Part shown: positions 33,011 to 44,389 of the stretch, one piece after another
Layout: every line of letters begins with the position of its first letter
Position numbering within the stretch: the first letter of the stretch is position 1
The notes under the pieces: model-generated
Database searches by the model: none
The model's input: only the letters and a program-made list of their open reading frames with translations
What the model was told of the DNA's origin: nothing
Source of the DNA: Leptobrachium leishanense
Taxonomy: Eukaryota; Chordata; Amphibia; Anura; Megophryidae
Assembly: GCA_009667805.1 (NCBI GenBank)
Contig: CM019072.1
Location: forward strand, 37,627,519 to 37,691,518
Length of the DNA stretch: 64,000 nucleotides
Direction: 5' to 3'
Made by a program: the position numbers and the translations under genes

Positions 33011-33880
33011 TAATATTTGGCTCATAAGGCCCAGGACTGTCATGTCTGCTTAGGGTTGCCATCACAATTCTTGCGGCTCCTTACTAAACCATTGACCCAG
33101 ACACCCCTTCCATCAGCTGCCCATTTATGTAAACTCTTCCCCTCCAGTAAGGAGATAAAAAGTATTCCCTTGTGGGAGAGCATTGGTCTCAATATGAATC
33201 TGGTACAGACCATACTAATGGCTCCCTCAGCGTTGAGTCTGGGTATTCTTACCAGCTCCAGATGCCACAGCCCACCGAGAAATTTGTTGATACCTTTTGT
33301 GGTTCAGTCCTGGGTGGCATGGGTCTGTAGCATGTAGACAAAGTGCACAGGATTTGGCCTGGGCCACTGGGCCCGTGAACATATCATGGACTGCTGTCAC
33401 CACCTGGTGGCTGCCCTGTGTCTGCTGCTGCTAAAGCCAAGCCTCTTGTGACCAGTCTTTCTTCTCTTCTCTTTTTTGTTGCCTTTGGAATCTATGGCAG
33501 CCCTTCCCAAGAGTTGTCCGTGATGCACTTTCGCACTTACTTGGTCCTATGCCAATGGCAATGTTCAGTTGGATTTAAAAGGGTTCCAAGTGGAGTGGAC
33601 TGGTGGGGAAAAAGAGATGATACGGAGTCAAGATCGAATTGGACTTCAGGTACACTGAGCATTTAACTCAATGGACTGGAGAGCTGGTTGATGGTGGGCC
33701 GGAGGGCCACTGTGCTAGTCAGATGGGCATACATTAGATTTGCGCAGCATATTGCCTGTTACTCATTTTTGGAAGATGGCAGTTCAATATCAATATTGCA
33801 TTCATAGGAGCAGGGTCAGTCAGTGATGAAGGTTTACCTGTGAGAGTTATACCCCTTTCCTCCTCTGTTCTACCTGATCT
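33011..33880. other. No recognised feature
   Basis: No inverted-repeat ends, tandem repeats or recognisable coding motifs were found. Open frames are short and without known motifs. Confidence 0.4.
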
Positions 33881-33889
33881 ACATTGCAT

Positions 33890-35425
33890 GCATCTGTCCC
33901 TTTCTTAATCAGGACTCTACTAAAATGCTCATGCAAGCTCTTATTATCTCCTGCCTTGACTACTATAACCTCCTTCTCTCTGGCCTGAAGAGATCCCAGA
34001 TTCTCCCTCTACAATCTATAATGAATGCCAGCGCCAGACTCCTACACCTCACCTCCCGCACCTTCCACACCTCACCCCTTTGTCAATCTCTACACTGACT
34101 CCCAGTTTCCTTTAGAATCCAATTCAAAATACTGGTGCTACAAAACTCTCCATAATTGCGCCCCCACCTACACTTCCTCCCTTATTAGCAGGTATACCCC
34201 TTCCCGGCCACTTCACTCTGCCAATGATCCGGTGCTATCAGTTCCTCGTACCCCCACCCCAACTCCCACCTTCAGGACTTCTCCCGAGCTGCCCCTTTCT
34301 ATGGAACTTCCTCCCCACAACATTAGACTCTCCCCATCTCTCCCGGCCATCAAGAAGTTTCTGAAAACTCATTACTTTAGAGAAGCCTATCGGCTCACTC
34401 CATGATCCCTCACTGTACATCTCTTGCTCCATCTTCCCAATCAGCCCACATGCTGTCACGTTCACACTTGACATCTGTGGTTTGGATCCCTATTGACAGA
34501 CCTCTAAGCCCTCCGATCCTTGAGTGGTCGGGACCGCTAATCCTATCACTCCCAGCCAGGGAAAACAAACAGACCAGCAACAGTGGATACAGATAAGCAG
34601 TAGATGTCAGGACTGAGTTTACAATGGGGCAGAAAGGGTTAACTTTGTTGACAGGTAAAGTATACACTGCGTTAGGCCTGTTCAGGTTATTTATATTAAA
34701 CACTACAGAATCAGCGTGGTCAATAAGACAATTCGGGTCAGCAACAGAGAGGGTTCACACACAATCAGAGTTGCCAACAGAGAGGTTACTCATACAGGCT
34801 GAATCGGCAACAGAGAGGGCACTCATACAAACTGGGTCGGCATTCTGCAGGGTCAGCGTGTGGCCGGATCAGCAATCGTTCTGAGGCTGCTCTAGGTAAA
34901 CCATACATACAGGCTGTATCAGAGAGAATCATCACAAGGCAGTCCCAGTCAATCACAATCAAGGTCCTCATACACTCCGGGTCAGTATAACAGAGAATGA
35001 AACAAAAAATCAGTGACTCGAAACGAGTAACTCAGCGATGCGGGAAAATGACTCCACGTCAAGGCAATGACTCAGAGGGCGCGCTCTTTACTTAAAGGCC
35101 AGCGGCTCTGCGTCATCACGTCGCGCCCCGCCCAGACCAGCCACAGGAATGCCAGGGACCACTGGAGCCACTGGCACTCAGCCAGTCAGCAGCGCTGTGC
35201 ATCCGGGACCCCCTTGAGACCCCTCAGATGTGACACATGCACCCCATTACTAGACATACTCCAGGTACCCTCACCTACTGTCACCCCTCTCCTCTTAGAT
35301 TGTACGCTCTCGAGCATGGTGCTTCCCTCTTACTGTTCCATGTGTGTAACGTATATGTATATTTGTTATTCTGTCTCTCCCATTGTACAGCGCTAAGGAA
35401 TCTGTTGGCGCTTTATAAATGCTTG
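33890..35425 (+). pseudogene. L2-like LINE 3' portion, split by a solo LTR
   Basis: From about 33912 to 34405 the plus strand encodes the C-terminal part of an L2/CR1-type ORF2: SCLDYYNLLLSG, LQSIMNASARLLHLTSRT, PVSFRIQFKILVL, then after a frame change CAPTYTSSLISRYTPSRP and LPHNIRLSPSLPAIKK. The 3' untranslated part resumes after the LTR at 35236 with GATTGTACGCTCTCGAGC. It ends in GTACAGCGCTAAGGAATCTG and TTGGCGCTTTATAAATG, the same tail seen inverted at 1438 and 1985. It is 5'-truncated with a frameshift and in-frame stops. Confidence 0.85.
34454..35235. mobile_element. Solo LTR inside the L2-like LINE
   Basis: The unit begins TGTCACGTTCACAC and ends GATGTGACA, giving TG...CA termini. A perfect 5-bp duplication CATGC flanks it (34449-34453 and 35236-35240). 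The length is 782 bp. Inside is a degenerate tandem repeat of CAACAGAGAGG...CACTCATACA type (34740-34850). No primer-binding site or internal region follows, so it is a solo LTR. Whether it is gypsy-like or of another class is not determined. Confidence 0.85.
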
Positions 35426-36830
35426 TAACTGTTCCATCTCCCATTTACTCCATCCCGCTTTTCCATCTCCATCTCCTTTGCTTCCTCCATTTCTGGTTTT
35501 CCTTTCGCTGTATGTTTCCTGATTATTTCACCTGTCCAGCCAGCTATATATTCTGGTCACTCCCTTTCCTCAATGCTCTCTCATTTTGTTTGTTTGTTTT
35601 GCTTCCCCTATCTAGTCTGAGGTTCTGTGAGCTCCCTCTTCTTATAGTCCAGTCTGATCCCATATCGGTCTTGTATTTTCTTAGTTCTCTTTGGTACTTT
35701 TTGTGTTCTCTTTTTGTTCATTATTCTGTTTCTGCTGTGCATATAATACCTTGCCTACAGTGCGCCTGATTTGACTACCTTCCTACCAGTCTTTCTTTTG
35801 CCTTGCTGCTGGTTCCTGAACTACTGGATAGCCCACTATCCTCTTGCTGGGAGACAATACCTGGGTCTACCTGAGTTCCTGATATCTCTACCTTACCAGT
35901 GATTAATGCCTGAGCTCCTGGTTCCAGCACAAGTGTGTTCTGCTTTCCTAACTATGTGGCCCACTATCCACCAGGTCTGGAGACTTACCTGGCTGCCAGC
36001 CATCCATCCATCTGGCTACATCTCCAGAGACTTTCAATGAAGGTATTGCTGGCAAAGCTCCTGCTGCTTCCTCAAGTGGATTCCCCAGACAGCTTGGGAC
36101 TACATTGCCCATAACCCACCCTGCTACATTTGCCTCTGTTTTGTATTGGGACTTCCTTTTGTGCAAAGACTTATTGCCATTTATTCTATATCTCTAATAC
36201 ATTTATAATTTTGCCTACCAGTGCCTCAGCGTCTGCTTTGCCTGATCACCCCCTATCGCTTGGGTAAATAAACAAAAACCTAATAGGTCCCACCATGGCT
36301 CCGTCCTGGCTTGGGCCTGACATTACCATTGAAGTGACGTGGGTGAAAAAGTTGAATCAAAGAAGACACTTAAAAATGGACGCTGGGGCAAGAAACCGCT
36401 CCAAATTGGATGTGGTTGAAGACTTTGCCTCACATCATTGTCGGACATGTTTTTTGGGAGCAATTCAAATATTGGATAAGAACAACAGAACATGTTGAGG
36501 GTTACGACAATCCACAACAGGACTATAAACATCAGACAAAGTCGAGATTAGATATAGAAAGAGGCATGTTGGATGGTGTAAAACCAGAACGTCTGACCAA
36601 TGCCTACTATAAGACAACATCACAACCTATACTGCTTGCCTTTAGAATGGCTGGAGAGAGCAAACTGATAGACGAACAGAGAAAAGGCGAGGTCAGATAA
36701 GAGTCAAGATCAAAGTCAGAGACGCTGGCCTTGGAATGAAACAGAAGTGCAGCAAAGTTTAGAGATTCACTGTGGTCAAATTTCAAGAGTACTGGTTCCA
36801 TGAACGATCAATGTGAATACCAAAAATGGC
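35426..36830. other. Unassigned; possibly retroelement-derived
   Basis: 35430-36290 is pyrimidine-rich with repeated CCTGAGTTCCTG / GAGCTCCTGGTTCC phrases and ends near GGGTAAATAAACAAAAACC. This resembles LTR-type sequence, but no matching ends were found. 36290-36830 has no recognised homology. Confidence 0.35.
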
Positions 36831-36834
36831 AGAA

Positions 36835-38845
36835 TGCATGCACAAAACAAACAAAAATGGCTAAAGCCCAATACTTTATTGAAAATGTAAACAATACAAT
36901 AAGTAACATACAAGCACCCACATCCACTCCCAACCAGCTGCTGTCAAAGTAAACAACCAAATCCTGCAACACCCCCTAGATGTAGCAAATGCCTTTAATA
37001 ATTATTTTGCTGGATGCGCCACCACCCTGATTGTTAAGCTAACGATTGACTCATCTACAGAAAGACCACACGCAGGTCAGGCCCCTCCAACCGTGCAGAG
37101 ACCCCATATCGCAGATAAATTCAACTTCAGACCAGTGCCTGTCAGGGGTTGTTACTATACTTCTCCGTAATCAAAAAGTGAAATACCAGTCTGGACCTGA
37201 TCAAATCTCAGCAATGCTGCTGAAAAACAGTGCGCCGGCAATTGCAAATCCTATCGCAACTCTAATCAATAAATCACTGGCGACTGGATACATACCCAAA
37301 CTCTGGAAGACTGCGAGAGTGGTACCTATCCATAAAAGTGGTGACAGTACTTTGGTATCCATCTACTGTCCGATCTCATTGCTCTCTGTTATGTCAAAAA
37401 TTTTGGAAAAATGTGTGTACACACAATTACGTGATTATCAATCTTCAAACTATTTAACCCCAGATTAATCTGACTTTCGTCCAAATCACTCAACTACAAC
37501 CACCCTTTTAAAAGTCTGCAATGAAATCCAAGCTGGCATGGAACAAGGAGACCTAACTGGAGCCAACTTTCTTGATTTTGCCAAGGCCTTTGACACAGTA
37601 GACCATGGCATCTTATTACAGAAGCTTAAAAACTCCGGTATTGGTGATCGCACACTAACCTGGTTTCAATCGTATGTATCCGACCGATTGCAATATGTGT
37701 CCATTTCTGGCAGCTCCTCCCTCCCAGTCACGTGCAGAGTACCCCAAGGCTCGATACTCGGCCCCCTGCTATTCACAATATTCATAAATGATTTGCCCGT
37801 TGTCTGCAAACCCTCAACTGTACACGTGTGCGCAGACGACGCCGTAATCTATACCAGCAAACCAAATCTCCCGCAGCTGGAGGCAGTGCTGCAAGAACAA
37901 TTCACAGAGGTAAAAAAGTGGATTGCAGTTAACAAACTTTTTAAAATACTGACAAAACTGTAACAATGCTGTTGGAACAGTTCCTAAACTTCATAAATTG
38001 CAAAATTCCCATCTATGTGTCAGGACAAAATCAAATGGCACGCTGACCATAGTCACTTCTCTCAAATATCTAGGTATGTGGTTAGACCCAAATCTATCCC
38101 ACATTGAAAAACCCTCATCTAAAACTAGGTGCCCTGTACAGAAAAAAATCCTGCCTGAGCTCCGCGGGAAGAAAGCAGATTCTGCAACAAACGCTTATGC
38201 CAGCTATTGAATACGGAGATGTAGTGTATGCACCTGCCACGCAAACACACCTTCAGAAACTTACTACATTGTATAACTCATTCTGTCGCTTTGTGCTACA
38301 ATGTAACTACATGACCCACCATTGTGACATGTTAAAAGAACTAAACTGGCCATCACTGGACTCTAGACACTCTCTTCACCTTTCCAACCTGGTGTTTAAG
38401 AGATTTTCTGGGAAGCTACCACCCTACCTGAATAGGCTGCTTCCTTCAACAGTTCTCTTATCCTATAGCCTCCGGTCCAGGACCAGCACCTTACTTGCAA
38501 TACCACAATACAAAAAGAAAGTGGCTCGATCCTCCTTTTCCTACAGAGCAACATCAAATCTTCCCCCAGTCTTAAGTCACTCAAGAGCTCTCTATTAAAA
38601 TACCTCAATACAGAATGCACCTGTAAATATGTAACAAACATAGTGACTATATTTCCTACATATTTATTTTCTGTGTTAATCTGTATATTTGTGTTTTTGT
38701 TTTTAATATCTTGCATTTATTACGTTTTATTTGTGTAACAACTGTTAAATTCAATGTTATTAAACCCAGGACATACTTGAAAACAAGATAAATCTCAATG
38801 TATCCTTCCTGGTAAAATACTTTGCAAATAAATAAATAAAGCTTG
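36835..38845 (+). pseudogene. LINE reverse-transcriptase pseudogene (ORF2)
   Basis: The copy starts near 36835, inside ORF2. Seen in order: TARVVPIHKSGD (RT finger), FLDFAKAFDTVDH (first catalytic Asp region), VPQGSILGPLLF, ADDAVIY (in place of the usual FADD-type catalytic motif context), LKYLGMWLD, then the C-terminal YNSFCRFVLQC and RTSTLLAIPQYKKKV region. Breaks are an in-frame TAA at 37466-37468, a frameshift near 37940-37970, and another between about 38104 and 38210. The 3' tail (GACATACTTGAAAACAAG, then CTCAATGTATCCTTCCTGG and TAAATAAATAAA) is shared with the SINEs here. It is a jockey/L2/Rex-type non-LTR element; the exact clade is not settled. Confidence 0.92.
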
Positions 38846-39323
38846 CGGAAATTCTGGAATAACTTCTCTAGCCATAGGATATTGGCTGGAGCAATCTGTA
38901 TCTCAGCTTGCGGAGAAATCTTAACGGCAAGAGGGGAATAGGGCCCTGTGTTTCAAACTGATTCTGAATTTGGGATAAATTGTCTCTCCAATGTGACCTT
39001 GGCTGCCATCCCTGTACACTCTATCCTCTTTCTAAGAAATAGTGAATTTATTTCAGGAATACTGATGAGAGCCGTAAAAGTCCTTGAAGATGCTGGTTTC
39101 CAGCATCTTTGAAGGAGAGTAATGACTCCCATTTGACGGTTTGCATGCATGATTGGAAATTCCCTCCACAAACTTGTTCAGATACAAGCAGATTCATGAA
39201 TTTCTCTATAGTTTTTTTTTTAGTTATAGTTTTTTTTTTAAAAAGTATTTTACCAGGAAGGATACATTGAGATTTCTCTCGTTTTCAAGTATGTCCTGGG
39301 TGGCGAATATGTACCGTTAGGTG

Positions 39324-40090
39324 CAGGTCATAGAGCTGGTGTCCGGCGCTAGCACTCATAATCTTCAGCTTCAATAAAAGTTATCCAGCCGGGAGTCACG
39401 TCCTCAATAGAATTGTTGATGGAGGTAGATGGAAAAAAGAAAAAATGGAAAAAAGGGGGGGGGGTTAAGTGCAGACTGTATTGTCCCAGAGTAGAGTGAT
39501 TAAGGTGGGAGATATACTCGCATATTTTATTGCCAATTTAAATAAATGGGCACCAAACAGAAGGCAGATCGGTGGATTTAAATCAAGGGGCACCGTTTCC
39601 CCAATCTCAGGTCCACGAAGCAGGAAACCAGATCTTTAGAGATGTCTATTCAAGATGCCGAAGGAATAAATCACCCCGGGTCATACAAGGTGAAAATTCA
39701 CAGCTGGTTTATTAAAACAATAAATAAAATACACCTCAAACGCGTTTCTCTGAGAGCAGCTTCATCAGTGGGTGTCATTGTCTATTGTTGCAGAGTTTAT
39801 TGCATTTATCACTGCACGTGTATATTGTTTTTTTTCTTGCAGTACACCTTCTGCAATTAAGTTACGTCCTATGTAATTCACCTGGATGTCACACATTTTT
39901 TCTGTATTTTTATATTTTGCCTAATAGATTTTATTTTTTATTATTCTGTTTCTGGTCTATACAGTCCTCTCCCATAATGAGTCTCCTACTCATCTATTTT
40001 AGTCTTTTATATACAGTCCATTTCGTTTTATTCTCCTGCCTTTGACAATAGAGCCATCTAGTGGCGCCATACAGACACTACATCCATTCC
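39324..40090 (-). mobile_element. Retroelement insert, Penelope-like, with 15-bp duplication
   Basis: It is flanked by a perfect 15-bp direct repeat ATGTACCGTTAGGTG (39309-39323 and 40091-40105), the length expected for target-primed retrotransposition. It carries no intact reverse transcriptase. A hammerhead-like motif on the minus strand (39731-39775) is characteristic of the terminal repeats of Penelope-like elements, which is the basis for the family call. A poly-G run and AAAATGGAAAAAAGG tract lie near 39430-39460. Confidence 0.6.
39731..39775 (-). ncRNA. Hammerhead-ribozyme-like motif
   Basis: On the minus strand the order is: stem I 5' strand ACACCCA, core CTGATGA, stem II GCTG-CTCT-CAGA, core GAAA, a minimal stem III C-GC-G, then the GTT cleavage triplet and stem I 3' strand TGAGGTGT. 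Stem I pairs over seven base pairs with one bulged A. The stem II closing pair is G-A rather than G-C, so activity may be reduced or lost. The very short stem III matches the hammerheads known from Penelope-like elements. Confidence 0.6.
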
Positions 40091-40334
40091 ATGTACCGTT
40101 AGGTGTCTTGCCCAAGGACACTTACTGGAGAGGTGCTCGTTGGGATCGAACCCATGACTCCAGAGTTTGTCTTGATTTGTCTGTGCTGCCTGTGTGTGGG
40201 TATATAGCTGTATTGGTATATAGCTAATCATGGAATGATCGGGTGAGATTTATACATGGCAGGTATGAGAATAAATGGATAAAATGAGAGAGGTAAGCTG
40301 ACCAGACAAAAAATGCAGATAATAAACACTACAT

Positions 40335-40910
40335 AAGGGGTTTTTCAAATACCATGGAATTGCACCGAACTGTGAATTTCCCTGTACAGTGCAATTTCGT
40401 GGCAATTCAGCTATTCAAAAAGCTGGCGATTAGCCAAATATTAGCGAATTTCCAGTGAAATAATTCAACAGATTTATTGTTCTCATTTGCAGCAAAATGC
40501 CTATTATTATTTACGATTTTTTTTTTAGACATTTTTCAGTGATATTGTTAATTAAATAATTTACTTTTCCATGGCTTTTATTTTTTAAAAAAATTCTCTA
40601 ACAGACTTTTTTATTGCTATTCCTAGTACCTTATATTATTTCCAGGGAGTTCCATGCAATAGTTGTTTGTTTGTTTTTTAAAAGCTGCGGTGTGTGTGTG
40701 TGTGTTTGTGTGTGTTTGTGTTGTTTGTTTTTTTTGCCCTTGTTTGGCGGCTGGTCGACTTTTTCTGGTGGGTCGTCAGCAGTTTGAGGATCTTTTCGGC
40801 AGGTTTGCGGCTGCATTCGGCGGTTTTTCGAATCGATGCGGCGGTTTGAGGATGCATTCGGCGGGTCGATTCACCGCACTTCAGGCACTCAATTTCAATG
40901 AGCATGTGGA
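40335..40910. mobile_element. Foldback MITE family member, decayed
   Basis: It starts GGGGTTTTTCAAATACC and shares TGCACCGAACTGTGAATTTCC-like text with 26306-27210, as well as the GGCGGCTGGTCGAC...CTGCATTCGGCGG part towards its right end. A TG-rich microsatellite (about 40688-40735) lies inside. The terminal inverted repeat on the right is not recognisable. Confidence 0.5.
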
Positions 40911-41239
40911 CACGCAGGTCCAATGAGTCATAAACATGCAATAAAATCAAAGCATATAAAAAAAAAGGAAAATACAAGTAGGGACACGCAGGTCCAACAG
41001 GCTCCCAAGGGAATTTTGGGGAAGTGACAGAGGGTGCAGGGATGGTGCCAATATGGGGGAGCACTCCATACACAGAAAGAACGCAGAGCAGGGGGAGTTA
41101 TGGGCCATTCCGGAGAGTCATGGTGGAGGGGTTAGTATTGGGCAGGGTGGGGCCCCAAATGGGCCTTGAAGGTGGTGGAAGAGGCCACAGTGAGCCAGCG
41201 GGACCAAATGGCCAAATATTGGGGGAGTTTGTCAGAGGC

Positions 41240-41530
41240 TGACATGTGGAGGTGTTTGTTATGTATTGTGTTCCAACCCATATAGTATTAGTTCATATAC
41301 ACCGTGGTATAATATGGGCCAACAGTTGCCTCACCCGATGAAAGTATTAGAAAGAAATTGAAATATACAGTTTTGAAGTGTTTCGGCCATCACACTTCAT
41401 CAGGATACTGTGGTAATACTGTCCATTCTGTCTTTTATCCATGCAAGCATAAGGGTCAAAGCTTTAAACGCACTTGTCCAGGATTGTGCTTTTCCGGTTC
41501 TGGCCTTGGCAAAATGATTTGTCTATCTCC
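41240..41530 (-). mobile_element. Possible Penelope-like terminal repeat remnant
   Basis: On the minus strand at about 41410-41368 the sequence CCTGATGAAGTGTG...GGCCGAAACACTTC combines hammerhead core pieces CTGATGA and GAAAC. The spacing does not give a good stem II, and a competing GAAGTGT/ACACTTC stem is stronger. No duplication is recognised. The call is tentative. Confidence 0.3.
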
Positions 41531-41662
41531 ATGAATGCTCTAGAACAGTGCTTCTCAACTCCGGTCCTAAGGGCCCTCCAACAGGCCAGATTTTACAGAT
41601 CACCTTGGGGAAATGCAGACTGAATCCTGCAATCCCTGAGCAGCAAATCATATCACCAGTGC

Positions 41663-43179
41663 CAGGGCTTGTCCAAGCCACTTTGCTCCCTGGAGCAATG
41701 TATGACGTGCTGCCCTCCCCCTCAAAAAATCATGCGTTGTATATGAGCATATCACAGAGTTCCACAGCAATAAAACTCACAGTAATGTGCAGTGTGTATG
41801 AGCATATCACAGAGCCCCACAACAATATAACTCACAGTAGTATGCGGTGTGAGCGTATCACAGAGCTCCACAGCAATAAAACTCACGTTATGCATAGTGT
41901 ATGAGTGTATACCACATAGCCCAGAGTCACAGTCACACACACACACTCCAGTAGAGATGTGCATTAGTTTCGGAAAAATTCTGAATTTGGAACGAAATTT
42001 GATAATTCGTAGTTCGGAAGTACTTCCGAATAACGAATCGATACGATACGAATTCGAAATTAAACAAAATGGTATATAACGAATTTATTTAGTTTGACAC
42101 TGTGTCATCATCATCATAAAAGAAAAAATTGAATAATTGATATCAACTATCGAATTTGAAATGAACTATCAAATTGATATCAGCTATCAAATTGATCTTA
42201 ACTTAGAAGAAATAGTCAGCAAAGGACTGAAACTAATTAATTTTGTTTCACTGTTTAATTTGACTCCAATACTAAATCTGTGACACAGCTTAATATTTAA
42301 CCCTGGCTTTTCTTTTAACAGCAAAATTTGATTAATTGGGGTTTTATTTAGTGATCCAAAATTCGAATTGATATCAACTATCGAATTGATATATGAAATT
42401 TCAAATCGATCCGAAACGAAATACAAAACTAAATTAGTTACGAGATTCCGAAAACAAAATTATTTAAAAACGTAACGAAACTAAACAAATTTTTCAGCCA
42501 TGCACATCCCTACACTCCAGTCACACACACACACACACACCACAGTAACACACACACGCACGCACTCCACAGTCACGCCCCAGTCTCTGGTAGGCGCTTT
42601 CCCGTGCTGCCCAGAGGTGGAGGGCGGCCTGGAGGTGTGTCAGTTTCCTATCTGAGGGAGGAGTTGAGGGATGCCCTGGGCCCCCCAGCACCCTGTCCCC
42701 CGCCGACCTTGGGATGGCTCAGCCTGGTGGCAGCTGCAGGGTGCCCACCCCACTCTCTGACCACTGACACAGGACCTTTAAGCTGAAGGAGGGAGGGGGG
42801 GTGAGAACCTCTAGCAGGCTGGTGCTTTCCGTGGAGAAAGCAGGCCGCCCCTTCAGCCGGCCGCGTGTGTGTGTGATGCCTGACTCTGAGACTGGGACAC
42901 GCAGGCACATACCTGGTGGCTGGCTGGTTCCAGGCCTGGCTGGAGCCGGAGAAGAGTCAACAACTTGTTGCGGCTGGGCTGAGGATCCGTCATCGGCAGC
43001 AGCACTCCCTGTCTGCCCCCATGATGCGTCGGCTGCCAAATTAGATGCTGCCGCCGGTGCTGCCAAAATATAGTGCAGCGGCATCGGCGATGGCGGCACA
43101 AAAATTTGCCACTCTCGTTTTTTCACCGCTTGGAGCAGCCACTCCACACTGCTTCATCGTCAAGCCGGCCCGGGCCCTG
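41663..43179. mobile_element. hAT element, middle of three nested
   Basis: A perfect 8-bp duplication ACCAGTGC flanks it (41655-41662 and 43180-43187). The ends are CAGGGCTTG and CGGGCCCTG. It includes a short tandem repeat of about 45-50 bp (GAGC(A/G)TATCACAGAG, 41740-41910), the inner element, a CA microsatellite (42525-42560) and about 600 bp of GC-rich, CpG-containing sequence (42570-43180). No transposase is seen. Confidence 0.92.
41952..42512. mobile_element. hAT-type element, innermost of three nested
   Basis: A perfect 8-bp duplication CACTCCAG flanks it (41944-41951 and 42513-42520). The ends are TAGAGATGTGCAT and ATGCACATCCCTA. It is AT-rich and full of TTCGAA/ATCGAT-type short palindromes and TATCAA(C/T)TATC repeats. 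It has no coding capacity. The ends resemble, but are not the same as, the TAGGGATGAGCC family at 27957 and 46916. Confidence 0.95.
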
Positions 43180-43263
43180 ACCAGTGCTGTGCTTCAGATA
43201 TGTCACAATCCTGGCCTGTTTAGTGGGTCCTGAGGACCGGAGTTGAGAAACACTGGTCTAGAA

Positions 43264-44130
43264 AACGAACATTACATATGTCTAAGATGGTGTTCCTGTA
43301 CTCCTATTGTCTGCAAGTGACCTGTAATGGTCCTATAGGTATCTAGAGTGAATTACTGGAATTTCTGTTTCTTACCGACATCAAAGGTTATTTTAGCACA
43401 CTATTGTTGTTTAAGGTAAAACCTACTACACTAGGTCTGTTTGTTTGTTTTTTTTTGCTTTTTTACTTTTGTATAATTGCCTGGAAATAAGAAATGTTTT
43501 TTGATATTTAAAATTTTGTATTATCTTGTCGCTTACTGCTTAAAAAGTTTATTTAGCGACACACTTACTATTCTGTGTTGAACCTATGGTGAAGCTGTTT
43601 CTATAACGCTTTGAATTATGGAATCTTTCCTTTTCCCTGTGGTTGGCTGACATTTTTAGAGCAACTAAGAATATCAGGATCTTGGGGCTTTTATGTAAAC
43701 TGCCCATCTTTGGCCATTTTAGGAATGTTCAGTTAGATACCAGATGGGATTTCACACATTCACTTTGCATTGGTGAGGTGACAGTTGAGATGTCCTGTCC
43801 CAAAATGTGATCACTTGTAAAATGAATCCAAAACTGGAATAGTTTAGGCTCAGTTCAGCTTTAATGAGACTTCCAGGGCTAATGAAGGGAGCATTGACAT
43901 AATTAGTTCTCATTATGGGTTTATCAAGCGGATTACATTAGATAGCGCTGTGTTTTATAGAACAGTCATGTTTAAATTGATTTTAGATAATCCCTACTCA
44001 TTATATTGTGTTAAAAAGCTCCTTCTTTGTAACTGGCAATGTTTTGCTCTAGGGCAAAAGATTGGGTTTAGAGAGATAGACATGGAGTCAAATTCCAGAA
44101 ACCCAACATCTTAAAATTTCACCTGTTGTT
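43264..44130. other. No recognised feature
   Basis: AT-rich sequence with no inverted-repeat ends, tandem arrays or coding motifs that I recognise. Confidence 0.5.
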
Positions 44131-44389
44131 GTTGTTATTATTATCCTTTATTTATATAGCGCCACAAATTATGCAGCGCTTTACAAGATCAGTGTACAAG
44201 GGGTTGATACATTGAAAAACCACACATGGATGATCCAGGGGGACCCTGTTCCCAAGGGAATTTACAATCTATGAGATGTACAAGAATTTTGTGAGGTAGG
44301 CGTAGCCATATAATTGGGACTCTTGCCCTAGGACACTCGCTGATGGCATTTTCTGAGTGGGATTGAGTCGTCTTTCCATGATTGTAGAT

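Larger units (their letters stand above)
39225..40190 (-). mobile_element. V-SINE-like SINE split by Penelope-like insert
   Basis: The left part (39238-39323) carries the inverted tail and GTCCTGGGTGGCGAATATG. The right part (40091-40190) resumes at ATGTACCGTTAGGTG and reads TCTTGCCCAAGGACACTTAC, then GGGATCGAACCCATGACTCC (B box inverted). The 767-bp insert lies between them. Confidence 0.88.
41546..43255. mobile_element. hAT MITE, outermost of three nested
   Basis: The ends CAGTGCTTCTCAACTCCGG and CCGGAGTTGAGAAACACTG are inverted repeats. The flanks CTCTAGAA (41538-41545) and GTCTAGAA (43256-43263) are an 8-bp duplication of the TCTAGA-centred type that I associate with Charlie-group hAT elements. 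Without the insert it is about 185 bp. The copy at 630-1357 lacks the insert at this position and shows the empty site. Confidence 0.93.
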
